From assembly GCA_030568195.1 (NCBI GenBank), contig JAJLTO010000004.1, positions 1,054,001 through 1,118,000 of the forward strand: a stretch of 64,000 nt of DNA, given 5' to 3'. The translations under genes were made by a program, and so were the position numbers. How positions within the stretch are numbered: the first letter of the stretch is position 1; every line of letters begins with the position of its first letter. Origin of the DNA: Dipodascopsis uninucleata var. uninucleata. Its lineage: Eukaryota; Ascomycota; Lipomycetes; Lipomycetales; Lipomycetaceae. Shown here in pieces: positions 35,750 through 45,914 of this stretch. The notes under the pieces were generated by a model, which was not told the origin of the DNA, did no database searches, and saw only the letters and a program-made list of their open reading frames with translations.

Positions 35750-36664
35750 ATGAAGGTGCTCGTAAGTCATAAAGTGAACGAGATATCGGGAACAAGGACA
35801 ATAGTACAACTTCCTCACCCCGTAACGGGAATGTCAAATCGATATATGGTCACAACAGCGCCGAACATGATATTTGAGCTGACAATTGTAGGAGGAGAAT
35901 CTTTAAGTTCAATTATCCTTAAGCCCGAAGACGGAATGAAAGGCATGGATGGCTATGCGATCTCGTCCGGCGAAATGATTGTCACGACGCCAATTTCACC
36001 AGTCTATTTTCTGTTATCAACATTATCTCGTCATGAACAGAACTATCGTACGTGGGAAGATATCGAAGAATTGTTATTAGAACAGTCAAGTAACTATCAG
36101 CATATTTTGCCTCTGCTGGAAAGAACAATTGGTTTGGTTGCGGAGGAAGTCGAGCCAACTGAAGGAGTCAAATGTTATCGATTATCAAGGGCTAAATTAT
36201 TTAACATGTTAAACAAAAAGGCCGAAACAATGATGAATAAGTTACCATCCTCAGTCGAGAGAACAGTAATTGTTCAAAAACTTGCACCGATACGCTTTGA
36301 TGAACCAACGCCCGAGATAATGTATCAAAGAGCACGATTACAGCTGGCGATGGATATGCTATTAAATTATCTACCTGACGTTCTCGCGAAAGAATTCAAG
36401 GCACAGAAGGCTGATGACTTTAAGCTATTACATGAATTCACGATTGAACTTGAGAAATCACGGAAAATAGAAGTTATGAAAACAATGAACAAGATGATGC
36501 ATACTAATGGATCTAAACGAGCAGTGGAAAATGAAGACGAGTTTAGTCAAAAGGGCAAGAAGGCAAAGAAACAAAATAATGTCAGTAGTAGTGCAAGGAG
36601 ACTACAGAAGGTTGATACCAATGGTATGGCTAAACTCACTTCATTTTTCAAAAAGAAAGTCTAA
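35750..36664 (+). CDS. RNH202: Ribonuclease H2 subunit B
   Basis: A single-exon 304-aa protein. The N-terminal ~90 residues form the triple-barrel strands (TRTIVQLPHPVTGMSNRYMV, IFELTIVGGESLSSIILK, GYAISSGEMIVTTPISPVYF), and the helical Ydr279 region follows (WEDIEELLLEQ, LLERTIGLVAEEVEP, CYRLSRAKLFNMLNKKAETM, RARLQLAMDMLLNYLPDVLA). The extreme C-terminus, MAKLTSFFKKK, is a PIP-box-like PCNA-binding motif at about 294-303. RNase H2 removes ribonucleotides from DNA, and the B subunit links it to PCNA. A Lys-rich segment before the PIP box probably acts as nuclear signal. Confidence 0.93.
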   Translation: MKVLVSHKVNEISGTRTIVQLPHPVTGMSNRYMVTTAPNMIFELTIVGGESLSSIILKPEDGMKGMDGYAISSGEMIVTTPISPVYFLLSTLSRHEQNYRTWEDIEELLLEQSSNYQHILPLLERTIGLVAEEVEPTEGVKCYRLSRAKLFNMLNKKAETMMNKLPSSVERTVIVQKLAPIRFDEPTPEIMYQRARLQLAMDMLLNYLPDVLAKEFKAQKADDFKLLHEFTIELEKSRKIEVMKTMNKMMHTNGSKRAVENEDEFSQKGKKAKKQNNVSSSARRLQKVDTNGMAKLTSFFKKKV

Positions 36665-36765
36665 CGACCCGCGTTTATGGCAGTGTTTGGCATTTATTCC
36701 ATTATAAATTCATATCCTTGCATGTGTAACGTGTATGCTGTTGTATATTACAATAATCCACATCG

Positions 36766-37575
36766 TCAATCGGGTAGTAACCAGGTATCATAGTAATATC
36801 TCAATTCCGCGATACTCTCTAGAATATCGCTCTTTGCTGTATGTGCAGCTCGTTTCGCAGGGGCATTTCGAAAAACTTTGGGATTTCGTCGCCGAGCAAG
36901 TTCTTTGACTGTAGAAACATCTATGATTCTGTAATGAAGGAATTCCAAAAACTAGATAAAATACAATAATGCAATAGCACTCATGAGAAATATGCTAAAA
37001 CAGATAATATCAAATTTATAATACTTGTTTCTTACCTTTGGCATCTCTTTTCTTAGAAAATCTTTATCCGCATGAACTGAATTGCCTGCAAGCAATGCCG
37101 TTCGTGATTTTTTTACGCCAGCGCTTTGTAGATACTCCAGCAGTTTTTTTTCAACAGTTTGTGCAGTATATTGTGACTTGAGACACTTTTCTGATAGTCC
37201 AGATTCACGATGATGAGATTTGCACCATTCATTCATCGCCTCAAGCTTTGCTTGAGAACAATGGATTACCATCTCAAATCCATCCTTGACGTTATTGTTG
37301 GTGTCTGTTAGTCACAAATGGTCTTTGAGCTATCTTCACAAACAAAAAAAAAACAATATAATAATCTACATACAGGTTCTATTAAATTAAGGTCTCCATC
37401 AGTCACGAAACAGGCAACTTCCATCAATTGATCAGTTTCGAGATCTAGGCCCGTCATCTAACATAGTCCTATGGCGTTACTATACTGAACACATGTCTAC
37501 AGAAAACAAGATCACGACCTCATTAGAACTTACCTCGCAATCTATCCAAACTAATGGTCCCTCTGAGAGCTGCAT
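36766..37575 (-). CDS. REX2: Oligoribonuclease (DEDDh 3'-5' exonuclease)
   Basis: Four exons (37534-37575, 37374-37457, 37036-37284, 36766-36951) give 186 aa. Exo motifs: WIDCEMTGLD (Asp12, Glu14), the HH-SGL motif in [33 protein letters not shown] (third acid), and [16 protein letters not shown]...[12 protein letters not shown] (His and last Asp). It degrades short RNA oligonucleotides to mononucleotides; yeast Rex2 is mitochondrial. No obvious presequence precedes motif I here, so import may use an internal or alternative start, or the protein may be cytosolic. The second intron's acceptor was set at AAG|GAT because only that keeps frame and family spacing. Confidence 0.93.
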
Positions 37576-38016
37576 TCTATCATCAATTGTTTGACTTATC
37601 AAGGAACAGGTCCGTTTCACAATAAAGGAAGCTTAGACCCCCTATTGACAGTATTTCACTTGGAGCGCTATGAAATGTAAACGAAATTAAGATTGCCTGT
37701 TGACATTTCACGTGATATTGGCTTGAGGTCTAAAATTTGTTTACAAAGTACTAAGATAGGAATATTGAGTAGGTAGACAAAAAAGTGCGCATCAGCCACA
37801 GATTGAAAAGAAATATATTTACAAAAAAAATTTAAAAGTTTCTTATAAGAAATATAGAGCCATTGTATTTTGTACAAAGGCTGTTGTAACTAAACTAGTC
37901 AAAAAGCAATATCCCAGTAACTAATAAGGCAAGAAAAAAAACTACTTATACATTAAGCGGGCGTGACTCTAAATCTATAAACAAAAACGCAAATCATCAA
38001 CAAATCAAGGACCAAT
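37576..38016. other. Intergenic tract between REX2 and EXG1
   Basis: 441 bp with the REX2 5' flank and EXG1 3' flank. AT-rich. A 69-codon - strand frame has no supporting sign. Confidence 0.5.
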
Positions 38017-39309
38017 CTATAAACTACCTAGTTGGCCACGCATTACTCGGCGTTGATAGGAGCGACGCAGTCGTTTGCTAGTGATAGTACCAGTCACATC
38101 TGGAAGTGTAAACCCACATTGACCTGGGAACTTCCTATCGGTGAGTGGCTGAGGAATCCATCCCTGCTCAACTCCACTAATGAAATTCCAGGCACCAGGG
38201 CCAGTGTGAGACCAGTAGAAGTATCCGGTACCATTACCTTCAAAGACGTCCATTTGAGCCTCAACAAAGCGACGCATGTAATCCAAAAGAGTAACGTTCC
38301 AGGTACTAGGATCATCGCTTGTACATTGGCAGCCATCCTCACTGCAGTACTCACCAGGGAGAATAGTCCCATTAACATAGGCGCAAACATCAAGAGCAGC
38401 AGACCATTCGCCAGCGTATGTTGACAAAAGAGCATTGGAGGGACCAATAGTGTCCTGAAAGGCACATGCAGCTTCGAGATGGCCATCACCGTCGAGGTTC
38501 TCGTAGTCAGACGTGAAGACTTGGTAAATATGAGTATCAAGACCAATCTGACCATACTGTGCGAGAAGGGTGACAGGCAAGTCTGACCAGTATGACAGGT
38601 CTTCAAAAGAGTCATGCATAATGATCTGGAGATCCTTGTTATCGGTTAAAGCTAATTGTACTGCAGCGTAAGCGTTAAGATAGAATTGTCTGGTAATATT
38701 GATGTCGTTGGGAGTCCAGGAAATGGGCTCATTAACAAGCTCAAGTGCTACGACTGTGTCTGAGTAGATAGACAAGGAATATTTGGCTGCCAAAATCTGC
38801 AGTACTTCTAAGGTCAACTGTTGATTCGGAGTGTATGTCTGCCATGAAACGGAACCTTCATGACCAGAGTTGTCATATCCATTCTGAGATCCAGGTACGC
38901 CGTGGAGATCGACCCAGACCTTTAGTCCAGCAGTATTCGCCCAGCCAATTGCCTGATCTAAGTAATCCATAGCACCAGTAACGTAGGGCTCAGACGAGTT
39001 GCTAATAATAGACCAGTATCCTATAGGAATACGAAGTGCATTAATTCCATATGAAGCAAGTTGGTTAACGGTGTCCTGAGTGAAGAACGTTGACCAATGC
39101 GTTTGCATAGCAGATGTTGCATTGTCGCCCAAAGACTCGCAAACAGTCCACTCGTCTACAGCGTCTGGAGCACTATCCCAAATGTCACCACCTAACCACT
39201 TTTCGAGAATTAACCACCCACCAACATTAACTCCTCTGATAGTGTCCTGTGCTCCAATGTGAGCAACCAAGAGAGAGACAACAGATACCAACAACAACGA
39301 CGTCTTCAT
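38017..39309 (-). CDS. EXG1: Secreted exo-beta-1,3-glucanase (GH5)
   Basis: A single-exon 430-aa protein. Residues 1-20 are a clear signal peptide (SLLLVSVVSLLVAHIGAQ). GH5 subfamily 9 motifs: RGVNVGGWLILEKWL, NALRIPIGYWS, KVWVDLHGVPGSQNGYDNSG, the acid/base Glu194 in LELVNEPIS, HDSFEDLSYW, and the nucleophile Glu301 in TYAGEWSAALDVC. The C-terminal YFYWSHTGPGAWNFISGVEQ is also typical. The enzyme trims beta-1,3-glucan of the cell wall. A basic KRLRRSYQRR end is unusual for this secreted family and could be a retention or processing site. No GPI signal is seen. Codon use looks optimised. Confidence 0.96.
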   Translation of the reverse strand: MKTSLLLVSVVSLLVAHIGAQDTIRGVNVGGWLILEKWLGGDIWDSAPDAVDEWTVCESLGDNATSAMQTHWSTFFTQDTVNQLASYGINALRIPIGYWSIISNSSEPYVTGAMDYLDQAIGWANTAGLKVWVDLHGVPGSQNGYDNSGHEGSVSWQTYTPNQQLTLEVLQILAAKYSLSIYSDTVVALELVNEPISWTPNDINITRQFYLNAYAAVQLALTDNKDLQIIMHDSFEDLSYWSDLPVTLLAQYGQIGLDTHIYQVFTSDYENLDGDGHLEAACAFQDTIGPSNALLSTYAGEWSAALDVCAYVNGTILPGEYCSEDGCQCTSDDPSTWNVTLLDYMRRFVEAQMDVFEGNGTGYFYWSHTGPGAWNFISGVEQGWIPQPLTDRKFPGQCGFTLPDVTGTITSKRLRRSYQRRVMRGQLGSL

Positions 39310-40597
39310 AGTTGCTAGTTCATAGGAGCAGAAAAACGAGCACGGCTTTAACTAAGCTCTCAATTGTTAAGATTCAATTGAATACTCGAGGAGCCTAGAA
39401 TTGCACGGACTGCTAGGTCAGAGAGACGAACATGCTCATGCGAACATGGAGGTATTAAATAGTTCGCCATCAATTAAGAGAGGTTAGTGCTCTCCGTTTT
39501 ATTACAGATATCATGTCCGGTTAGCGGAATGTTTGAGTATTACGCACTAGCTACTCCAGGGTTTTTTTTTTGTGTTTTTAATATACAGCAATAGTCATTA
39601 AGCTTAGAAGTCTAGCATTTCTTTGTAAATCATCTCTTCATGAAGCTCACATGCGTGGAAGTTGCTCCTAAACGTATCTTTCTCCCAGTCCTAGCCACTG
39701 TTAGTCGACATATTCCAGCCACTACACCTTTCAATTGCTTTTTATTAAGGGTCCAACTGAAGTTTGCATGCAGGAGTTAACTTAATTTTGCGGCTGGAAC
39801 TATTAGTACCAGCAACAGCTAGAAATTACTTGTCAATACCTACAGCAAAATTAAACGCCCTCACCATTATGTGTATGCGACGAGGTATATATTTGAGCTG
39901 ATTGTTGCTAATTACCTCTACGCTATACTGTTTGTAGTCTGATGAAGCTGCAGCAGACTTCATCCTTTAATTATCACATTAAACGCTATTAATTTCACGG
40001 CTTTGCGAGACTGACAATATCAATTCGCGCGTTAGCTGCTATCTTTAAGATGGGAATACGGCCCTTTAGCAAGAAAGTAACAAAGCCTTAGCTCCGGAAT
40101 TTTTATTTGTAACTAATAAATGATAGATAATGACGCGAGTAACACAAAGTCTCGTGTAAATTTAGCTCGACACTACGGAGGAATCTGGGCACTACGACAG
40201 CATTAAGCAAGGACAAACGAAAGCCCTAGTTTTCAGACAGGCGTGTCAATGGCTATGGTGACAAGAGGACTCTCTCATTTGAAGCGCACTGCAAACCTCT
40301 TAAGCTGTCGCGACCTTTGTAGACTATCAACTTTGCAATAATAGACTCGTCCTGCACGCAAAACAGTAGTCTCGTTTGCCCAAAGTATTGCTTTTGAAAC
40401 AGGTTATTTCATAAATAAATGATGGACATTAGAAGGGACTGAGATAGCTAGAATTTCTTTGTGCTCTATACAATGCTGAAAGGCTTCTGATGAGTATTAA
40501 AAAATAAAGCTTAGTCTAGTGCTGTAAGAAAAGCCCGCACTAGACTTATTGGTTACACTTAGATATTGGGAGCGCATCGAATTTCAATTAATGTAAT
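39310..40597. other. 1.3 kb upstream region of EXG1
   Basis: No supported gene. The only structure I noted is a 7-bp inverted repeat GATGAAG / CTTCATC with a 10-nt loop at 39941-39964. The rest is presumably the EXG1 promoter and the 3' flank of the small gene beyond. Confidence 0.45.
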
Positions 40598-40941
40598 TCA
40601 CTCTCTGTCGAATGCCGACTCCAGAATTTCACAAATTACAGTTCCTATTGCCATCTCTGTACTCTGGTTCATAATATTGATTGCAATTAAAGATTCTACA
40701 TAAGGCACTACAGTTCAGGTCCTTGAACGGGTTTTTTAATTTTAGATCTACGCAATCATTGATATATATCAACTCCTAGCGCTAGTTGACTTACCAGTAT
40801 TGGGGCTGGAACGCGAATAAGATACATCTGTTTATTATTTATCTTGAACATACTTATTGCTCCTTCGTCGGGCCAGCTGTTCATGTCATAACGCTCTCCT
40901 ATAGAGATGAAATCTTGCAACCCATTAATTTCAGTTTCCAT
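40598..40941 (-). CDS. Possible spliced 70-aa orphan protein
   Basis: An ATG frame of 49 codons (40795-40941) ends exactly at a GTAAGT donor. A frame-keeping exon (40598-40663, 21 codons and stop) follows after a 131-bp intron with acceptor CAG. The protein starts METEINGLQDFISIGERYDM and continues through SWPDEG, ISMFKI and MYLIRVPAPIL to STEMAIGTVICEILESAF. The composition looks like a real globular protein, and the consensus donor at the frame end supports it, but I recognise no family and the second exon is chosen only on phase. Confidence 0.4.
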
Positions 40942-41572
40942 TATTCGTAGTCACAGATAAGCTCCAGGGGAGAATATTTCGTTTGCCAAACTCAAACAGC
41001 ACATTGTCCTGAACAATATAGAGATCAGCATTTGGACTCAGAGAAGTTCAAAAATAGCTTAAGAACTTTGTATTTGCTCTTATTGCTATGAAGGGTTCTT
41101 CTCATCCATTACCTATTAAAATTTTTTCTCCTCCGAAAGGAATGTCCTGTGCAGAATTCTGTCTTCGAAAAACTTACACGCCTACGTCTCGCATGATCTT
41201 AACTTAACCGGCCGATCCCAACTCATGTAAGTAGTCTCCTGGTCTTCGACCATTATGACAAATATAGTTCTAAGAACTTCCTATCAACTAGCAAGTGTTG
41301 CTGTATCGCATTTCAGCTATGGCATCCTCATCCAAGGACTTGCCGAGATAAATATGGTCAACCCTTACTGTTAGATGCACCAGCTAAAGCTTACCCCTTT
41401 CCATGATAATTGTGTCTAACAGGACCATAGACACCCAACCCTTGCCAATTATATGGTGCGACTTAACCCTAATGTTTGGCGTAACGGTTGTTCGTCCAGT
41501 GGCTAGGGTTGTAGCCATTTCATTCGTGCTTTAGAGTATCGAGTAGTAGTGTTTTTGTGCGAAGAAAAGGTA

Positions 41573-42040
41573 CTACGCTGCTGAACACGAGAGGGTGAGG
41601 CAGAGACTATATTGTAAAAGCAGTATCGACAAAAGAAGGGAACAGATCATGTCATCAACACGATCAGAACGAGCTTGCTTAGTTTGTGGAATCATACGGA
41701 CGTTTAATGTAAGTGCCAATGGCAGTTTGTATATGAAAGGAACGAGCGATCTCTTGGATTGATTGACAACGGCATATGCAGTCAACAAATCTGATCCATG
41801 GCTATCTGTTGTGTAGCTATTGCCACGTTTCTTTGTTAGCAGATCAACGCTGATTACAGTTGTAATACTTGTGAATTTGAGGAGCCTTACTCGGGATTGT
41901 TTTCGTAATGAAAATCTATCGAGTGCGTGGAACATTTTGTTAACTATCTCTTCCATGTGCTTATGTAGGCTTTCTGCGAACAAGGATGCCCAAACTGCGA
42001 TTCTCTCCTGAGCTTGCAGAATTCCGAAGAAAATGTGCAT
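41573..42040 (-). CDS. Unrecognised 155-codon frame
   Basis: An uninterrupted ATG frame of 155 codons. The first 60 residues look helical (IAVWASLFAESLHKHMEEIV), the middle is Thr/Ser/Lys-rich and the end is hydrophobic and Leu-rich (ICSLLLSILLLQYSLCLTLS). There is no recognised motif, no intron signal and no conserved signature. Length alone makes chance unlikely but not excluded. The start lies 100 bp from the divergent small gene at 42141. Confidence 0.25.
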   Translation of the reverse strand: MHIFFGILQAQERIAVWASLFAESLHKHMEEIVNKMFHALDRFSLRKQSRVRLLKFTSITTVISVDLLTKKRGNSYTTDSHGSDLLTAYAVVNQSKRSLVPFIYKLPLALTLNVRMIPQTKQARSDRVDDMICSLLLSILLLQYSLCLTLSCSAA

Positions 42041-42140
42041 GCATGTACCAGTCCATGTAAGTCAAGAACATTGTGGATCTCAGGACTAAAAAGTATACAC
42101 ATATTATAATGATAGAGGAGCACTAATTAATTCAATTAAA

Positions 42141-42426
42141 ATGAAGCATTTGAAGGTTTGGTTGCTCTTTCAAGTCCAGAAGAATCATGGGTAGGTGACA
42201 AATAGTTGTTAGATTCAGGAGATATGATGTAAAGAGTAGGAATTTACAGATATTGTTACTAAGGTGGAAGTATGAATTATAGGTCGCTAGATGGCTCAGA
42301 ATAGATGGTTTTCAGCCAGGAACATATGCTGTTAAAGTCAATGGACGATTGCCGGACGAAATTATCCAGTCATTAGATGCTCAGGGTGTCACTTATCGCC
42401 CAAGAGATGGCAGCGTTCAAGATTAA
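42141..42426 (+). CDS. Possible spliced 61-aa orphan protein
   Basis: Exons 42141-42190 and 42291-42426 join in frame (donor GTAGGT, acceptor TAG) and encode 61 aa: [16 protein letters not shown], then [20 protein letters not shown] and [20 protein letters not shown]. The alternation of strand-like and helix-like segments suggests a tiny folded alpha/beta protein. AATAAA overlaps the stop region (42424-42429). I do not recognise the family. The second exon has good coding character; the first exon is less certain. Confidence 0.45.
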
Positions 42427-42692
42427 TAAAGGAATTAAGAAGAATGTGATCAATATCCCCAGTGTCCACCATTTGTCAGTCTCACCAATAGGTTTTAATC
42501 AAACAGAATTGGTAATATCAATTTGGCATTGTATATTAATCAAAAGTATCGTATGCGTACAGTACATGTGAAAGTAGATTTCAGAAAAATTATGTGTATG
42601 TGCGACAAACAAAATTGAACAATCTGGCACTTTTAAATGAATTATCTAGAAACAGATTTTTTATTATTATTTTTCTTCCTTTCCCTGTCATA

Positions 42693-43367
42693 TTACTGCG
42701 TTTTGTCACGTAAAGAATTGTAATGCTCACCCAGCCCGTAGGAGTGCTTGTAGTAAGCTATCAGAAGCTCAGGTTTGCTGCCTTGTTCGTTCATCTTTAG
42801 CTTCGAACGTCCACTCATCACGACCGATATTGGGCAGTCAAACTCCCGTGCTAATGCAAGAATTTCCATATCTCCACCCCAGAGAGCGGTATTTTCTATT
42901 TCATCACAATATGGTTCAAGTTCCTTTAGTGTCAGCGTTGCTTCATCAAACAAAAATGGGCGAAATGTGTCTGGATCAGACCTGATGTGCTGTGCGGCAA
43001 GACTACGAAGGTCCGATATCGATTTTTCTATTGCATGGCGCTGCAACAGTTGGTCTGAAATAGCGGCGAACAGACAATGACCGTCAGGAACAATCTTATA
43101 CGTATAATAAATTAGTATCCTTAGGAATAATATGCTAGTTTATCTTGAAAAATATTAGTCACTGTCACTCACATCATGCTCAACGAGGTTCATAGAGTCA
43201 ACTAGCATTTTGATATTTTCCATCTCAATTTTCCGCAGATCCGGCATCGTCTGTGCTTCATTCTGTGCCTCTTCAACTAAAGCATCTCGAGCAGCCTTTT
43301 TCTTCGCCATACGCGCCTTTTGACGGTTTTGTTTCTGCTTCTGTTGTTGTTGCTGTTGCTTCTGTTG

Positions 43368-43421
<54 letters not shown>

Positions 43422-43895
43422 CTTCCTCTCATGATCTGCTTCTTGCACATCTAGCGCGAGCTGTTCTAACAGTTTATCAGGAGCAATTTCCTCGTCTTCT
43501 GTTTCAATGCTGTTTGCTACATATTCGTTGGAGTACTTCGAACAGTCCAGGGTCTATATATACCCAAGCTCGGCCAGAACCACATCTGTTAGTAATACAC
43601 CTTTAATGAAAGAAAACTGGTCAGATACTCTCTAAATGTTCTTTACCTCCATTTCTTCTTGATGCTTCTTTGCTAAATCGTTTTCCATCTGGTCACACTT
43701 ATGCTGAATTTCCTTTTTCTTTTTCTTCTCGCCCTTTGTAGCCGACTTCTTCATGGAGGTAATTATAGCAACGAGGTCTCTAGATTCCTTTCTATGTCGT
43801 GCTTGCATCTCTTCCAGAGTCTCTGCAACAGGTGACGATAGTAACCCCAGTCGAGGTCCTCCAGTAGTTGGCTCCACATCATTTATGTCGGTCAT
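42693..43895 (-). CDS. OTU2: OTU-domain deubiquitinase (Otu2/OTUD6-like) with a polyglutamine tract
   Basis: Exons 43647-43895, 43173-43553 and 42693-43094 give 343 aa. The N-terminal ~200 residues are a charged coiled region (EEMQARHRKESRDLV, Lys-rich) with an almost pure Gln run of about 30 residues in exon 2. The OTU domain starts at the third exon: IVPDGHCLFAAISDQL (Asp214, Cys217 nucleophile), TFRPFL, CDEIENTALWGGDMEILALA, YYKHSYGLGEHYNSL (His334). OTUD6-type enzymes bind ribosomes or translation complexes and cleave ubiquitin from them. The Gln tract comes from a CAG/CAA repeat described separately. Confidence 0.92.
43340..43421. repeat. CAG/CAA minisatellite inside OTU2
   Basis: On the - strand the codons CAG and CAA form a roughly 15-nt unit repeated about four times, flanked by looser copies. 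It encodes the Gln run of OTU2. Interruption of pure CAG by CAA limits slippage. Copy number probably varies between strains. Confidence 0.85.
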
Positions 43896-44023
43896 CGTAG
43901 TGCTCTCTATCGCCTTATATGTTTAGTGGATCAAGACGACTGGTACGGTGTTTGCTCAGGTTTATATCTTAAATAGAAAGTAGTCTTAAAATTATCTACT
44001 CTTTTCAGAAGATTTGGGACCAA

Positions 44024-45733
44024 ATGGTTTTTGACATCAATGTGCGTCAAAAGTACTCTAATAAATCATCTAGTCATATCGATTATTCACAAATCTTTCA
44101 TAATGAGGTCATGACTTTTGATAAAAGAAATTTATTTATTATCCTACTTGCGTTTCGCCTTGGAAATGCGCTAGTTCTCAAGACATATTTTCAGCCAGAC
44201 GAATTTTGGCAAGGGCTAGAGCCTGCACATCAAATAGTATTTGGCTATGGATACCTTACATGGGAATGGCGAACTCGACTCCGAAGTATAGCGCATCCAC
44301 TTTTATTTGCTGGAGTCTATAAAGTATCCGAGATTCTGGGTCTTGGATATGATGGTATAGTATGACATAGATTCATGCATTTTCTTGAATTGATGGTATT
44401 TTCTAACATCGTTAGATATATGGACCAAAGATAGTTCAGGCATTCTTCGCAGCGATTGCAGACTATTCGCTCTACAGTGTTGCGAGAGACCTATATGGAT
44501 ATCAAGTATCTAGATTGGCTCTATTTTGTTCAGTGACATCCGCGTTCAATTTTTTTGTTTCTACGAGAACTTTTTCCAATTCGTTAGAAATGTCACTGTT
44601 AATATTGGCTCTTCGATATTGGCCTGTAGATGGTAATTTCAAAGAGCTCAGGCTTCAAACTTATACTAAGTCTCTTGTATTAGCAGCAATTGCTTGTGTT
44701 TTACGTCCTACGAATGCCTTGATATGGATATATCTCGGAGTGGTGACAGTTTGGAGATATAAATCATGGACACTTGTGTTCACTGCAGCTGTTACTGGGT
44801 AAGTTTCAAAGGCTTGAATTAAACGCTATATTATCTGAATGCTAATTGTTGCTTTTCAACAGAATTGCTGTCGTCACTCTGTGTACACTTTTAGATATGT
44901 GGTACTATTCAGAAGTTACTTTCCCTGTACTTAACTTCATTCGCTTCAATGTTGTCGAGTCGCTTTCTTCATTTTATGGTGTTAATCGGAAGCTCTATTA
45001 CTTCATCGAGGCTCTTCCGCAGCTTCTTGTGATTTATCTTCCGTTCTTTATTCACGGATCTTTTATTTATAGGAGCTCTGATCTTGTAATGGCTTCAATA
45101 TTTGTTGTACTAGCGTACTCGCTCATAGCACACAAAGAAGTGAGATTTATTTTTCCTCTATTACCCATTTTTCACTTAATCTCTGCTAGATCACTCTACA
45201 AATTGAGAATATTGGAGCAGCCACGATTAAAGTATACTTTGTATTGTGCAATTTTACTCATCAACATCCCGCTCGCTTTGTACGCAGGACTAGTTCACCA
45301 ACGCGGCGTTGTTGATGTCGTACAATATATTCACAGCAATCGGGAAGTCACTTCAGTGGGATTTTTGATGCCATGTCACTCAACACCGTGGATGAGTCAC
45401 ATTCATAGACCTGATATTACAGCATGGTTCCTCACGTGCGAACCACCAAGTTCTGCATCTGAGTTAGCTACGTATAGAGATGAAGCCGATCAGTTCTACG
45501 ATGATCCTCATAACTTCCTGAAGACCTATTTTCCGCCCCTAAACATACCCAATTCTTTCGGATCAGATAAATTTCAATGGCCATCACACCTCATTTTATT
45601 TGGAGCTCATGAAAATATAATAAAGGATTTTGTGGGATCTTTTTATACTGAAGAAGCGAGGTTTTTTAATACTCATGTTCATGAGGACTCGCGACGTAAA
45701 GGTGACATTATAGTCTTGAAGCGTACTATGTAG
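44024..45733 (+). CDS. GPI10: GPI mannosyltransferase 3 (Gpi10/PIG-B)
   Basis: Exons 44024-44359, 44416-44798 and 44863-45733 give 529 aa. A GT22 family multi-span ER protein: the lumenal [16 protein letters not shown] with YGYLTWEW, many hydrophobic spans, and the family motif [13 protein letters not shown]. The luminal C-terminal part has [12 protein letters not shown] and LTCEPP, typical of PIG-B. It adds the third mannose to the GPI core. It starts 128 bp from the divergent OTU2 gene. GUP1, which remodels GPI lipids, is 15 kb to the right. Confidence 0.94.
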
Positions 45734-45914
45734 CGCTAAGTAAATTTAAGACATAATTTGTCAAATATATTTATGCCTTAATTCATTTCAGTTGAGTGCT
45801 AGTAGATTCCAGAAAAATGCTTAAATTGCCAAAGCAATAGCGAAACATTTGTGATTGAGAGTAATATTTGTGTAAGCCCTATTTAATTTCTCATCCTTTA
45901 TAATATTCTAAATC

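Noticed and set aside
41463-41520. Telomere-like TTAACCCTAA and GGGTTGTAG words
   Set aside because: Single copies only, with no tandem array.
42283-42290. Alternative acceptor for the 42141 small gene at 42282
   Set aside because: It breaks phase with the 50-nt first exon and leads to an early stop; the acceptor at 42290 keeps frame.
43253-43606. 117-codon + strand frame rich in Val/Ala
   Set aside because: It is the antisense shadow of the OTU2 CAG/CAA repeat.
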